A DNA stretch of 64,000 nucleotides from contig OX485808.1 in assembly GCA_950295325.1 (NCBI GenBank), forward strand, positions 28,294,527 through 28,358,526. The letters run 5' to 3'. The notes under the pieces are model-generated. The model was given only the letters and a program-made list of their open reading frames with translations, ran no database searches and was not told the DNA's origin. The translations under genes and the position numbers were made by a program. This document shows, piece after piece, positions 1 through 12,396 of the stretch. Origin of the DNA: Polytrichum commune. Its lineage: Eukaryota; Streptophyta; Polytrichopsida; Polytrichales; Polytrichaceae. Position 1 is the first letter of the stretch. Every line of letters starts with the position of its first letter.

Positions 1-1500
1 TTCAGTAGAGCTTGCATATCATGTGGCACTATGGAGGACTTATCTTTGGGGCCAAAATTGCACATGTATATGGAATGGCCATGGAAGAATAATATTAATG
101 ATAACATATATGGATTGGTTGTGTGGTATATGGGAACGATGGGTGGTATTGGTTTATGTAAATTCAATTGCATGTAATGATATATGCAAAACTTACATAC
201 TCCCGCCATTGCAGGACACATTGAAGAGATATGGCTTCATGAATATCTTCATGAAGAGCAATATCCAACAGGTGAAGGACATCAAATTGATGCACCATCA
301 TGATCCGTAAGTACAATGCAATCCCAATCATTGATTATAGAATGAATTGAATATTAATGGTAATTGCATGATGAGCACATTATGACAAGCAGATCACGAA
401 GAACAGGGAATGTGGTTCCAATTTCAAAGTAGGCAGTAGGTCAAACCTCAAAATAAGTATCGGACTGTGTGCACGAGGTGTTTGCAAGGAATTTGGCAAG
501 TTAACACGTACGATGTCCTTTATGAATTTGCAGGGAAAATGAGGATATTGTTGCTTGCCTTTAATGAAATCCTCAAGTCTATCCCACAATATGACGGTAA
601 ATATCGGCACTTTCAAATCTGCAGGACAGTAAGTGTTCTACAGGAGATGTAGAAGAACATGTATAGAATAATCTATGTAGGACATGATATGCAAGACTTG
701 GTATGTGGGACAATATATGTAGTACCGTCCCATTAGGACATGATGTGTGGGACATGATCTATAGGAAATGTTACGTGGGACAAGATCTATAGGACATGTT
801 ATGTGGGATTGTGGGACAAGATCTCGGGGATTGCATGACTGCCTTCGATGCAAACGTCTATGGATGTGAAAGTGGTGTGGACGGAGAAGTTTTTCGTTGC
901 TGACGTAACTTTACAAGCAACCTTGTCGTTGTTAAAAAGAATCCTTAGAAGTTCGTGGGAGGTAACTTAACTTCCACCTCTTAGTTGTTATGAAGCATTT
1001 GTTGTTTTGTAAATAGCAAATAAGTAGGATGGGGACATGTTGTGACTTTAGATACTTTAGCCTATATTCTAACCTCTCACAAGTTGTCACCTGGCCAAAT
1101 GTGGCATTGGATTCCACATAGCTATTTGATTAATAACGTAGGTGTCCACAAGTGTAACATGTGACAAATCACTATGACATATTGCCATAGCCACATTATT
1201 TTTCAAGTCAAGGAACTATAGATTTTTGACATACAATTTCATTTTACATATTCAAAAAATATTTAAAAAATATAGATTGTGTTTAATATGAACCATCATA
1301 AACATAGCATAATATGTTTTTAAATTTACATTGTCTTAGCATATTGATACGAGATAAAATAAAATTGATTTCATTTCTTAAATGGTTTAAGATTTGAACT
1401 TATATATCTTATCTCATGACATGCATCACAATCATTCCATCAAATACTTGTAGTAATTAAGTATGAAGGACCATATTATGAAAGATCTATGAATAGGATA
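1..1500. other. AT-rich intergenic DNA, no gene recognised
   Basis: I see no reading frame resembling a known protein. Between about 640 and 840 there is a short run of degenerate direct repeats built on GTGGGACAAGATCTATAGGA, with a spacing near 29 bp (746 and 775 are the clearest). A stretch near 1137-1160 is the reverse complement of one near 10806-10830 around the words GTGTCCAC and ACATGTTACAC, so part of this region belongs to a dispersed repeat. Confidence 0.5.
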
Positions 1501-1561
1501 TAATCCTAAATGTTAAACTTTTTAAACTCTCTAATGATACCATATTCTTATATATATATGA

Positions 1562-2881
1562 CAGGGACAGAGCTAGGGGGGCTCAAACCCCCTGACATCA
1601 CTAGTAAAAAACTACAAAATGACTACAAATTTTCTTTTTCGTTTTGTGATTGCAATGTAAAAATTTTGGGGCGTGTAGTATGTCGTTCTCATAAGAAAAG
1701 GAAAACAATGAAGAAGTGGAGGAAAGATCGGGCACAACAATTATACATAGGAAGAGATGCAAGGCAGAACCTTACAAATGATTTATGTGGTATGTGAAGG
1801 GGCAAGATGAGGAGGGTCCAACACGGCCACAAGTTGGCAAAATTGGAACACCATCAACCTAGTGCTAGCTCATGTTTTAATTTGTTTGGCTAACATGCAT
1901 GTACTATTTTCCCACATGAGACATATGACCATCTTAATATTTATTGCTTAAATTGTTTGTAGTAAAATTGGCATTATCATTGATGAGATGTGTTAACGGT
2001 AGGAAGAAGTTACCTTTTTGAAATAACCTTGAAAGTAGAAGTAAATAAGCAAGGATAAGGGTTGGTTAAAAGGGGGTTAGATAAGGATAAGAGAGAAGGT
2101 GCTAAGGAAGAAGAACCACTAATGGAAAGTGTGGTTAGGACTAGAAGTAGGGAGTTGAGATAAGAGTGGAAAATAATATTGAAGTGAGGAGTGTCAAATG
2201 CAACCAATTTTGTAGTGAAGGTTTTGGGGATTTGGTTACCATTTTGGAATAGTGGTGTGGAGATTTTTGCTGGAAGCATGTGAAGAGGTTTATTGGAAGT
2301 ATGTGAAGAGGTTATGGCAGTGCATATACTTGAGTTGAGGATTGTTAGAGAGTGAGCTTTGTTCCTTGTATAATTAAGTGTTTGGTAGTGGTGTTGAGGG
2401 CTTTGAAGGTTGGTTTAGGGAATTATTATTTATGTATGATTATGGCAATGGAATGAAGTGGCTCGGAAGGCAACAATATTTAGTTAAGAGATTGAATTGT
2501 ATAAGGTAGCATAGACGACTAGAAGAGATTGTGTAGGTTCAAAAGTATAAGTTTGGGGTGACAACACCTACGATGGTTACACCCGAAGTGTTATTGGGAC
2601 GGTAGACTGCGCCGAAGTGTCATATGGAGCACTCTAAATAAGACCGAGGTTACATATCGGTAAAATGGGATAGGACCAACTACTAGGAAATTGTATGCTA
2701 CATAAAGGAAAGAAGGGGCATATCACTTGGTAACCTCACAATTATACGCATACATGGTTTAACAAGGTACTTAGGGGAATAAGGTCGGACTACATGTCCA
2801 AGTAAGGTAGTTGACGTCACTTACCAGTAGGAATAAGAAATCCACATGAAATGGTATAGTATACTATACTAGGAGAAGGAC
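1562..2881. other. Intergenic DNA with a possible hAT-like terminus
   Basis: At 1562 the sequence CAGGGACAGAGCTAGGGGGG resembles the CAGGGGCGGAGCCAGG-type ends known from plant hAT elements. It is followed by a 95-codon open frame (1510-1797) rich in Lys and Arg at its end, with no recognised domain. I could not find a matching opposite end. From 2000 to 2880 the sequence is purine-rich on this strand and holds no recognisable coding region. It forms the left flank of the composite Mutator-like element that starts at 2891. Confidence 0.3.
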
Positions 2882-4635
2882 GGAGGATCCGGCCGGGGAT
2901 TAGTGCTACTCATATATTCTCATTAGTGAGAGTTCATTCAACTCTACGGATGAGATAAACCACTTTAGACACTACCTTACGTCGTCGGCTCCTTGTCTCA
3001 AGGGTTTCGTAAATACCAAGCTTTAGTAATTCTAAATAATCATAATCTAATCTAATCTAATACTTAAGGCAATAATATGGACCTAAGAAACAATGCCTCA
3101 TATGGAAGCAAGTGGGTGCATTATGGGTTGCCAACCCATCATTATTGGTCCGGTTATTTTATATAAAAAAAATAGCATGGGCAGACGTTAAATACCCCTC
3201 ATGAACTTTTGGGGTGTTAGATCCGAGCTGGGGAAACCCTCCAAAAACATTTCTGAACCCGACCAAAAACAACTGCCCGCCCCACCCAACTTCCCAAAAC
3301 ATATCGCCTTTATAATTTTGAAGGCCTCTTGACTACAAATCCCATATTGAATGCACTTCACCTTCAAGATCTAAAATCCAATATATATGTGCACTTCAAT
3401 TAGTAAATAAATAATTACTTGGGATTTCATTCCGGAAGTGAAGACATCAATGAAGCATGTAGTTGTCGAGGTCACCTTCAAACCCTCAGCAAACTTAGAC
3501 GGTGTAACCCGCTGCTGACCAGTTTACATGGACACTACACTTATCTAAATTAACTTTTGAAGGTGTTTCCTCTTGGATAAATCTCTAAGGAGAAAGTAGC
3601 CTAAGCTTTCAAGCTTATGTTCCCCGAAATCCTAATGTCGAGGTTAAGTGTTATGAATGAAGAGAGTGTTCTTTTGTAATCAATAACAACATTCCTCCAT
3701 TCATTTATAAATCCTCAACCAAAGTATGCAATCACATTACTTTGAGTGTTAATTTTAACAAGTCAATGCAATGCCTTCAAGATGGAAGTTGACTACTTGA
3801 TGGTCTTCAATGTTTCCTTTTTCTCGAATGATGGCTTTGCAGTTCTCTTAATGTCTTCATTCTTCTAAGGTTCCCTTTTTGTCTGGTTTTCCTTTGAATT
3901 CTTTACTCATGAGAGTTTTAATCCTTCATCTTCAAGTATCTCTAAATTCCTTGGAAGGAATCTTCTCTAATCTATCTATTCTCTCGAATGCTTAGATCTT
4001 GGAATCTCCACGCAATCTCCTTAGAATGAGCTTGGATCTTGTCAAATTCTTAGTAACTTTTACTTTTGATATCTTCACATATCCTTAGTTCTTAAAGGGT
4101 ACCTTAGACTTCCATGGAAAAGTCCCTCTAAACCTTAGTCGTCAAAGGGGCTTCAAACTCGCGGGACCTTCGGTCTTGGGCTCACGGTCAGTCAGCGCCG
4201 TGGGCCCTCAGTCCTCTCAAAATCTTCCGAACGAACTGCGGTCTCTAATCTCTTCAATCACATCCTCAGAAACATCTTCAGTCTATAATCTTCTCTCCCA
4301 CGGTCGGTGGTCCCTCAGCACTGTGGGCCTTCAGCAACGCGGGCTCCCAGTTTCCAGACTTTAGTCTTCTTGCTCAAAACCGTCCATCTTCAAATATCTT
4401 CAAGTATCTCTAAGTCTTCGTCTTCGTCTTCGCGGTCTCGCGGTCTCTCAGCCGCGGGCCTCCAGTCTTCGCGGCTCTCGGCTCTCGGCTACCAACTGGT
4501 CCTTATACTCGAAGTCTTTCGACTTCGAGTACCTTCAAAATATCTCGGAATCTTTGATCGTCGTTCTCGCGTTTCGTGGTCTCGCGGGCCCTCAAGGACA
4601 CGAGCTTTCAACTTGAAGATCGAAGAAGACGAACT

Positions 4636-4771
4636 TGCGGACCTTTAAGCAAGGCCGGCTTCGTTCGATGTTGCGGACCTTTAATCAAGGCCGGCTTCGT
4701 GCAATCTTGCGGACCTTCAATCAAGGCCGGCTTCGTGCAATCTTGCGGACCTTCAATCAAGGCCGGCTTCG
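4636..4771. repeat. 36-bp tandem repeat in solo LTR 1, four copies
   Basis: Units start at 4636, 4672, 4708 and 4744, each with the core TGCGGACCTT followed by CAAGGCCGGCTTCG. The last copies are nearly identical. The array sits upstream of the TATA-like box of the LTR, where U3 enhancer repeats are often found. Confidence 0.85.
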
Positions 4772-5284
4772 ATGACGCTCACGTAGGAATGTTGGAAATG
4801 ATTAATGAGGTGCTATAGGGGTCCGTAGTGCCCCTTTATATAGGTTTTGAAATCTTATAATTGGTTGAATTAGCGGTTAGGTGTGGCCCCTAATGCCAAA
4901 TGTCTAATTAGGCTAATTTTAGTCTGAATTAAGGCTACAGTCTAAATTTAGGTATGCCGGATCTATTTACAGTAATCGCACGTGTTAAATATAGATGTTC
5001 TTGTGAGGTGGATCGTTTAAAGTTCTTCTTACTTCCTAGATGTGCCTAGGTGTGTTCGGTTACCATCCATGAGTCGTTCATTCACAATTCATCCTTCATT
5101 GCTAGATGGTTAAGGCGGTTAATGTCATCCAAGGGATTTCCATCCTTGGCTTGGTCCTTCATCCACATCCTTTAGTAAGTACGTGTCCACTCATTATTTG
5201 CTAAATACTAAGTGGTCACTACCTCTAGTCACTAAGGTGCTTGCCTTTCATCAAAAAGTGACCTAGCCTACTAATGTCCTCATC

Positions 5285-5430
5285 CGTTCCCCAACGGCCT
5301 CGTCCTTGGTTCCCGCCGGCTAACCTCCGTTCCCAATGCTTAGTCTCGTTCCCCGATGGCTCTCGGCCGTTCCCGCCGTTTGAGGCCCGTTCCCGCCGGC
5401 CACACGTCTGTTCCCGGCCACGTGGCGCCT
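5285..5430. repeat. GTTCCC-rich low-complexity tract in solo LTR 1
   Basis: The word CGTTCCC recurs every 15-35 bp in a GC-rich segment near the 3' side of the LTR. The equivalent part of solo LTR 2 (about 8430-8700) has the same character, so it is a family trait and not a gene. Confidence 0.65.
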
Positions 5431-5774
5431 TATCGTTGAACCGCTCCCCTTCAAAAGCTCCGTCCTTGCTCATTACCCTTCAGCTGCCCGGTCGGCTCCC
5501 GCTACCCGGCGACTCTCCCAGTCCCGGTCCTGTCGTGACCTAGCCTTGCTCTTGCTCTTGCTCCCTGTCCTCGCAGATACCCGGCTCGTGGTTACTGGCT
5601 CCCTCTTTCGCTGCTATCTCGCTCTCGTCCCCGTCATCACGGTCTCGGACCTCGGCTCGCCTTCTCACCTCGCTCGCATCTCGCGACCTCCCCCCCGTCT
5701 CTCTCTCTCTCTCGCTTTTCCTCGTTGTCATGCAACTGGTTGCTACCCTTAACCCCTCAGGGATGTACAGTAGT

Positions 5775-6244
5775 TAATTTGGAAGTAAAAAACATTACAA
5801 GATCTTCATTAATATTGAGGTTATGATTTTTGTAACTTGAAATTTGAAATTGTCTATATCATTTTCATAATAAATTAGTAAAAGTGTTCTTAATATGACC
5901 AAAATGAAACAATGAAGATAAGATATAAAACATATAACAACAAGTTTTATATTAAAATAAAATTTATATTTTAGGAAATATAACATGAGGTATAAATAAA
6001 TATATTATTTGAATTAGATTTGTGGGACAACGTTATGGATGGGGTATACTCAAAAAATCATAGTTTTTTTATTATAGCCTATCTAAATTATTGTACTATT
6101 GTATCATCATCACATATTATACGATCTTTAAAATCACATGGTGCATATTAGTTATTTTCAAATAAATTTTTAACATAATAATAATAATCATCATCGTCGT
6201 CATTATATTGAATTGATCTTTTGAGTTCACCAATTTTCCATAAG
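5775..6244. mobile_element. MULE internal segment between the two solo LTRs
   Basis: This 470-bp AT-rich piece is collinear with 48945-49440 of the compact relative, including the shared stretch GTGGGACAACGTTATGGATG. It shows that the two LTRs are separate insertions into a MULE and not the two ends of one retrotransposon. It contains a short ATAATAATA/CATCATCGTCGTCAT microsatellite (about 6176-6205), which is expanded in the relative. Confidence 0.8.
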
Positions 6245-6249
6245 GTGAG

Positions 6250-8736
6250 TGTCGAGGTCACCTTCAAACCCTCAACAACTTAGACGGTGTAACCCGTTGC
6301 TGACCGGTTTACATGGACACTACACTTATCTAAATTAACTTTTGAAGGTGTTTCCTCTTGGATAAATCTCTAAGGAGAAAGTAGCCTAAGCTTTCAAGCT
6401 TATGTTCCCCGAAATCCTAATGTCGAGGTTAAGTGTTGTGAGCATAAAGAGTGCTTTTGCAATCAATGTAATGGTATCAAAACATTATTCAATTTCATTT
6501 CCAATTCTAAATTCTCAATCAAAGTACACAATTTCATAAGTCATTTTAGTAATCCATTTATGATATACTGACTTTCATGAAAGATTGACTAATTGATGGT
6601 CTTCCCATTATCTTATTCTCGAATGATGGCTTGTAGCCCTCTCCATGTCTTCAATCTCTTAAAAGTTCATTTTGTCTGGTTTCTCTTTGTATTCTCTAAT
6701 CATGAGAGTTTAATTCTTCGTCCTCGAACACTTCTCTCGATCTAAATTCCTTGAAAGGATCTTCTCCGATCTTCCTATTTTCTTTGAGTACATCGGTCTC
6801 GAGATCCTTTAGGAAATCTCCTTAGTCTTCTAAAGAATACCTTAGTTTCTAAGATATCTTAGCCTTTGATATCTTGACTTCTCCTTAGTCCCAAAAGTAT
6901 CTTAGACCTTGGTTTATAAACTCCTTAAATCCGGTCTCCAAAAGTGTCTTTGAACTTGCGGGGCCTTGGTCTTGGGCTTGCGGTCCTCCGGTCCTGCGGG
7001 CACTCAGTCCCCCAATTCTCGAACAGAGCTTTTAGGGTCTTCAAGGTCTTGTAGTCTTTTGAGTGCGAAATCTTTCGGGAAGACCTTCAAGTCCTAAAGT
7101 CTTCTCGGTCCTCCAGTCTCATGGGCCCTCAGTCTTGTGGTCCTTTAGTTTTCCATGTTCTCCCGGTCTTCAAAAGTCTTCAATCAAGTCTTCAAGTACT
7201 TCATAGGTCTTTAGTCTTCGCTCCTACGGTCTCGTGGTCTCTCAGTTACCTCGGGCCCTCAATCTTCAAGGTACACCCAAAAGGGATCTTCAAATCTCCA
7301 AGTCTTCGGATTCGTTATGAATCAATCTTCAAGTCTCGTAACTCGTCGACCGGTTCCGCGGTCCTCCAGTCGCGGTCTCCAGTCCGCGGGCGTTCAGTAT
7401 CGCGGGCTCTCAGTCTAAATTCGGTCTTCAAACTCGAAGCCGTTCGTCTTCGAGTATCTTCAAATATCGCTAAGTCTTCGGTCTTCGTCTTCACGCCTTG
7501 CGGCCTCGTGGTCCCTCACCCTTGGGCCTTTAGTCTTCGAATATCTCTAAAAGTTTTAGAGTCTTCAAATTTCTCTAAATCTTCAGTCTTCGTCTTCACG
7601 CCTTGCGGCCTCGTGGTCCCTCAGCCGCGGGCCTTCAGTCTTCGAATATCTCTAAAAGTTTAGAGTCTTCGAATTTCTCTAAAAGTTTTAGAATCTTCAA
7701 GGTTGTCGAAAAGATCTTCGATTCCTCGAGTAAAATCGCGAAGCTCCGATTGTCGTCAAATCGCTCCCGATAATGCTCCAAATGGGTCTTCGTTAAAACG
7801 CTCCCGATAATGCTCCAAATAGGTCTTCGTTAAAACGCTCCCGATAATGTTCCAAATAGGTCTTCGTTAAAACGCTCCCGATAATGCTCCTCTTGACGCT
7901 CACGTTGGAATGTTGAAATGAATAATGAGGTGCTATAGGGGTCCGTAGTGCCCCCTTTATATAGGTTTTGAAATCTTATAATTGGTTGAATTAGCGGTTA
8001 GGTGTGGCCCCTAATGCCAAATGTCTAATTAGGCTAATTTTAGTCTGAATTAAGGCTGTAGTCTAAATTTAGGTCTGCCGGGTCTATTTACAGAACCCAC
8101 CCGTGCTAAATATAGATGTTATTGTGGGGAAGATTGGTTATGTTCTTATAATTTCCTAGATGTGCCTAGGTGTGTTCGGTTACCATTCATGAGTCATTCA
8201 TCCAAGATCTCATCCTTTCATTGCTTAGATGGTTAAAGCGGTTAATGTCATCCAAGGGATGGAAATCCCTTGCCATTGTCTTTCATCTACACACGTTAGT
8301 AAGTACGTGTCCACTCATTGTTGGTTAACTACTAAGTGGTCACTTCCTAAAGTCACTAAGTGCTTGCCTCTCATCCAAAAAGTGACTACATCATCACTAA
8401 AACTTAAGCTATTGTACTAAACATCTACATCCGTTCCCTAATGGTTGGGCTTACGTTCCCGCCGCCTCAACGCGTTCCCATCGGCTTGAGCTGCCGTCCC
8501 CACCGGCTTACTGTCGTTCCCGAGTCTCAAGCCCGTTCCTGGTACGCTCCCGGGCGTTCCCGGTCGTACCCTAGGTCACCACGTGTCCTCGAGACCGCTC
8601 CCGTGCTCGACCCGTTCCCAGCCTCTCGGTCGTTCCCGGTGTGCTCCCGGTGACGCTCTCCGTTCCCGGTGTGCTACTCTCCGTGTTCCTAACACCGCCG
8701 CCAGTGCGGTGCGGTGCACTCATCAATGGCTACACA
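6250..8736. mobile_element. Solo LTR 2 (2,487 bp) inside the MULE
   Basis: It starts TGTCGAGGTCACC and ends GGCTACACA, and is flanked by the 5-bp duplication GTGAG (6245-6249 and 8737-8741). Its first 200 bp are nearly identical to solo LTR 1, as is the stretch around its TATA-like box (TTTATATAGG, 7956-7965). The middle differs because internal tandem repeats have changed. The 180-codon open frame at 7121-7663 translates these repeats and is not a recognisable protein. MULE sequence resumes at 8737. Confidence 0.82.
7762..7890. repeat. 37-bp tandem repeat in solo LTR 2, about 3.5 copies
   Basis: Units start at 7762, 7799, 7836 and 7873, each beginning CGCTCCCGATAATG. The array lies at the position in the LTR that the unrelated 36-bp array occupies in solo LTR 1. 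A longer duplication of about 100 bp also occurs at 7480-7690, around the phrase CACGCCTTGCGGCCTCGTGG. Confidence 0.8.
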
Positions 8737-9150
8737 GTGAGATATATCATTTTCATATATTACAAACATTTAATCAATCACACCCGTACAAAATAATTGA
8801 ATTGTGAACAAAAAAAATGTCTATGATGACACGTCATAACCACATGTTACTCACGTTGACAATTTGCGATATTTATCAAAATAACCATGTGAAATCTAAA
8901 GCCACGTCATGGCCTTGGAAACAACTCATTGGAATTTAGAAAATAGGTTTAAAGCATCCAAAGCCACATCATAGCCCCTTACCAACTAATTCACATTTAT
9001 AAAATAATTAGTAGTTCACAATAGCTATAAGGGAGAAAGGGGGTCTTCTATGTCAACTCGGAGGCCTTTCACTAAAGTAAGCTTCATCCGAGCTTCTTGA
9101 TGGACTCATTCGATTTTTGTTATCGGATGATTTTACTTGAGTGCCACGAA

Positions 9151-10800
9151 ATTACTTGACGGAAGCTCCGGTCGTGGATTTGTTGCACTCAAGTATTTTC
9201 ATCACTAGAATGTTCTTTATTTGCTTTCATCTTGTCAATGATATTGCTAATTTTATTTCAAACAATTTAAGCAATAAGATGATTCTTTGTTTTGTGTGGG
9301 ATAATAATATATGCATATTGGCAAAACCTAAAATTGTCTAAGCAAGCACACTAGGTTGGTGACTTTGCAAATTTGCCAACTTACAGTCATGTAGGACCCT
9401 CCACATCCTTGCTTCTTCACAACCCACATGAACTACTTATAGAGTTTTGTTTACCCTCTCTTCCTCATTGTAATTGACATGCGCAAGCTTGCTCCACTTC
9501 TTCACCATTTTGCCTTGTTTTAAGATCTTCACGTTCACTTTTGCTATCATTTTTTATTGAGTGCTTTATTTTTCATTTTGAATTACACATCAAAGATCTT
9601 GTTGTTTTCTTTGCATCTATTCTCCTTTCAAATGGTTTTTATTTCTCAATTTGTAGACCTTCATGTGCTCCATGTTTTTGTCCTCGATTTTCTTGAGTGA
9701 ATTTTGATTTTTTAAGGTCATGTTTTCTTTTAACATTGTTTTTTTTTTGTTATATATTGTGCATCATTATTTTTCTTTATTTGAGATCATTTTTCTACTC
9801 CTATTCATGATGTCACTCTTCTTTGTTTCTCCTTCTACATAAAACTTACTTCATTCTTTGTTTGAGATTCATTTGCTTCGTTTATTTTAGGAATATTTTC
9901 TTCATTAAAATGGCCACGATGATCTTTCCTCTTAATATCACTCTACTTCGTTTACATGGAAGAACATTTTTGTCATCTTCTTCAACTCCCTCTTTACTAA
10001 TACCTTTCACCTCCTTATTTTGAGATAGCATTTGATTTCATCTTATAACTTATAGTCAATATTTGGTCTCATTTTGTATTATTACAAATATCATGATACT
10101 TCATTTAATTGAATGCATCTAATGCATTATCTTTGTTACTCTTATGAGTAGCAAAGATGGATTTTTCTGGTAAATTTCCACAACTCTACTGTACTTTACC
10201 TTGAACGTATTAACATCATTATCTTTGAACTTAAATATTTTAATCACAAAAACACCTAAATTCATATGATATACATGAAGATACTATTGAAATGTGTCCA
10301 GTGGAAGATATCCTAAAAAAATAATTTTATTCACTTGATATATATAAAGATATTATCAAAAAGTTTGAATTTGTTTGAATATATCTTATACGTGGTTGTA
10401 TGATAACATTATCCATCATGGTTGATATTTACAAATTTTCAATGATATAACTATGTTGGGTATCATGACATATTATATATATATATATATATAATATTTT
10501 TTTAATAAATTCATATGAATAAATAAACCAATTGATACATTTGTGGAAATTAAATACATTGACTATTATTATTGTTAATATCACTACACTTATGTCATTT
10601 TGATATTTTTACTATTATAAAATAATTGCACCACATCAACATATTGAGACAAATATGTGTTTATAGTGATTATGTTCATCACAATCATATATATTTTCAT
10701 TAAACTATATTTAGCCTTATAATATATATAACTATAATCCTTAAAATGATTGATGGATCAATCAAAATAAAAATTGGTTGTAACAATACATTATAGCAAC
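9151..10800. other. AT-rich stretch inside the composite MULE, no gene
   Basis: The sequence is T-rich at 9480-10020 and A/T-rich afterwards, with an (AT)n run near 10471-10493. I see no coding region and no match to the compact relative. It may be extra internal sequence of a longer element or another old insertion. Confidence 0.4.
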
Positions 10801-11135
10801 TTTGCACATGTTACACATGTGGACACCTACAATATTAATCCAAATAAATATGTGGAATCCAAAGCCACATCATGGCCTTCGTAACAACTTTTATGAGGTT
10901 AGAAAATAGGGCTAGAGTATCCTAAAGCCCCATCATGATATTCTGCCACCTATTTGCAATCTATAAAATAACAATAACTTTATTTAATAACAACTAGGAG
11001 GGGACAAGGGGGTTTACACGCCAACTCGAAGGTACTTATCTAAACTAAGCTCCATCCGACCCTCTTGATGAACTCATCTAGATTTTGTTACCGGATGACT
11101 TTACCTAGCGCCACAAATCCCCGGCCGGAGGATCT

Positions 11136-11830
11136 GGTGAGATGAGTGAATAGATGAAACTTGGTAGTAGCAACCAATATTAGGGGAACAACCCGATAGA
11201 CGTAAAACGAAAGCAATAGCTAGTATTATGTTGAATCTAGTAGCAATCTAAAACTTTGTTTTACTAGGTTGGACATGGTAGTCAAGTCGGATACATAAAG
11301 AAAGGAGAGGTAGGATAAATAAAGGACACCTAATTTTACCATGGGTAGAATGGAAGTATCCTCTAACATTTGGTGACCATGCTGGGGACATTCTATGACA
11401 AGACGACCAACATGGTAGCAATTGAAGGAAGTGATACTACTTGTGTCTTACCGGTCATCAAGAAACTCGGTCACAATACTAGATTATTAAAGGTCCTAGT
11501 CTGTAAGAACTTCCATGAAGGTGTTACGGAGGAAAAAGATGATGCCTTGTTTAAAACAAAGCCCTAATTGTTTTCCATATGCACTATTACATTACCTCCC
11601 ATTCTAGACCTACTTAATACATCAACGGATTAGCCGGAGCATTTTTCACAACCAATTATCAACAACATGATAATTGATACCATTTCAACTTATGAGCAAG
11701 TAGAAGATTTAAAAATTGCAAGACGGGTATTTATAAAGAATGAACATGTTCCACTACAAGAAAACAAGAAAAAATGATTGGAATTTATCATTAATATAGG
11801 TAAGAAAATGCATTGATGAGTAACACCATT
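11136..11830. other. Flank of the composite MULE, no gene recognised
   Basis: A 65-codon open frame at 11370-11567 has ordinary-looking composition (it contains the run CVLPVIKKLGHN) but no domain I recognise, and nothing supports expression. The segment may be a remnant of the retroelement-like sequence that also flanks the MULE on the left. Confidence 0.3.
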
Positions 11831-11838
11831 TTTAATCC

Positions 11839-12396
11839 CACGGGTAGGTCACTTAGTGCATTTTAAAAATGACGTGCGGCATAATATAGAGAGGATTAAA
11901 ATCATTTGAAATAAAAATTATAAAGGAATTCCAAATAATGAAGGGGCCATTAAATGTAGACAATCCCATTATAAGTAAGTTAGATGGACATAAATGTGGG
12001 CCATTATTTTTTTGTAAAATTAATAGGGGCTGAAGATAAGGATCCTAGAAGGTATGTTTAGTATGTTTGCTATGGTCTCCTATGTGTTTTCTTCATAACT
12101 TTGTTTGCAATGATATTACTGTTTGCACCCTTCTTTGTTTCCATGGTTTCCCTTAACACTCGTCAATGCGTTAGGAAGTAGATTAGCTTTTATTACTTAA
12201 AAGGAATATAGAGTACCAAAAATTGCAGTGACTTGGACAATATAAGTAATGGAAGAGTGCAAACAAATGGGCCATTTTTGAAATTTAAGTAATTATAGGG
12301 AGGCTTTAATTCAGCCCTTGAAGGTAAATAGCCCCAAAACAAAAAACCCCCAGCCGCACGTGGTGCATAAAAATGCCTTAGAGTGACCTACCCGTG
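11839..12396. mobile_element. hAT-type MITE, 558 bp
   Basis: The terminal inverted repeats are about 45 bp. The left end is CACGGGTAGGTCACT and continues to GACGTGCGGC; the right end mirrors it with GCCGCACG and ends AGTGACCTACCCGTG. It is flanked by a perfect 8-bp duplication, TTTAATCC (11831-11838 and 12397-12404). An 8-bp duplication with CA-starting ends points to the hAT superfamily. There is no transposase, so it is non-autonomous. Confidence 0.8.

Larger units (their letters stand above)
3464..5769. mobile_element. Solo LTR 1 (2,306 bp) inside the MULE
   Basis: It begins TGTCGAGGTCACC and ends GGATGTACA, so it has the TG...CA ends of a retrotransposon LTR. It is flanked by the 5-bp target duplication GTAGT (3459-3463 and 5770-5774). 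The MULE sequence resumes immediately on the other side, matching its relative near 48940. A TATA-like TTTATATAGG lies at 4835-4844 in a stretch shared with solo LTR 2. There is no internal retrotransposon region, so the rest was probably lost by LTR-LTR recombination. Several open frames here (for example 4176-4818) only translate tandem repeats and are not genes. Confidence 0.82.
2891..11126. mobile_element. Composite Mutator-like (MULE) element with nested insertions
   Basis: The left end reads GGCCGGGGATTAGTG and the right end CCACAAATCCCCGGCC, an imperfect terminal inverted repeat. The flanks are GGAGGATCC (2882-2890) and GGAGGATCT (11127-11135), a 9-bp target duplication with one mismatch; 9 bp is typical of Mutator-like elements. 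Segments 2891-3463, 5770-6249 and 8737-9150 are collinear with the compact relative at 48371-49862, and two solo LTRs account for the gaps between them. A second copy of the right-end region lies at about 10830-11126, so the element is either larger than its relative or contains a second partial element. No transposase could be read. The outer boundaries are well supported; the origin of 9151-10800 is not. Confidence 0.72.

Noticed and set aside
4176-4818. Overlapping open frames with Ser/Arg-rich products
   Set aside because: They lie wholly inside solo LTR 1 and translate its tandem repeats; the same holds for 7121-7663 and 8441-8807 in solo LTR 2.
3464-8736. One complete LTR retrotransposon with two LTRs
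   Set aside because: The 470 bp between the LTRs is MULE sequence, and each LTR has its own different 5-bp target duplication.
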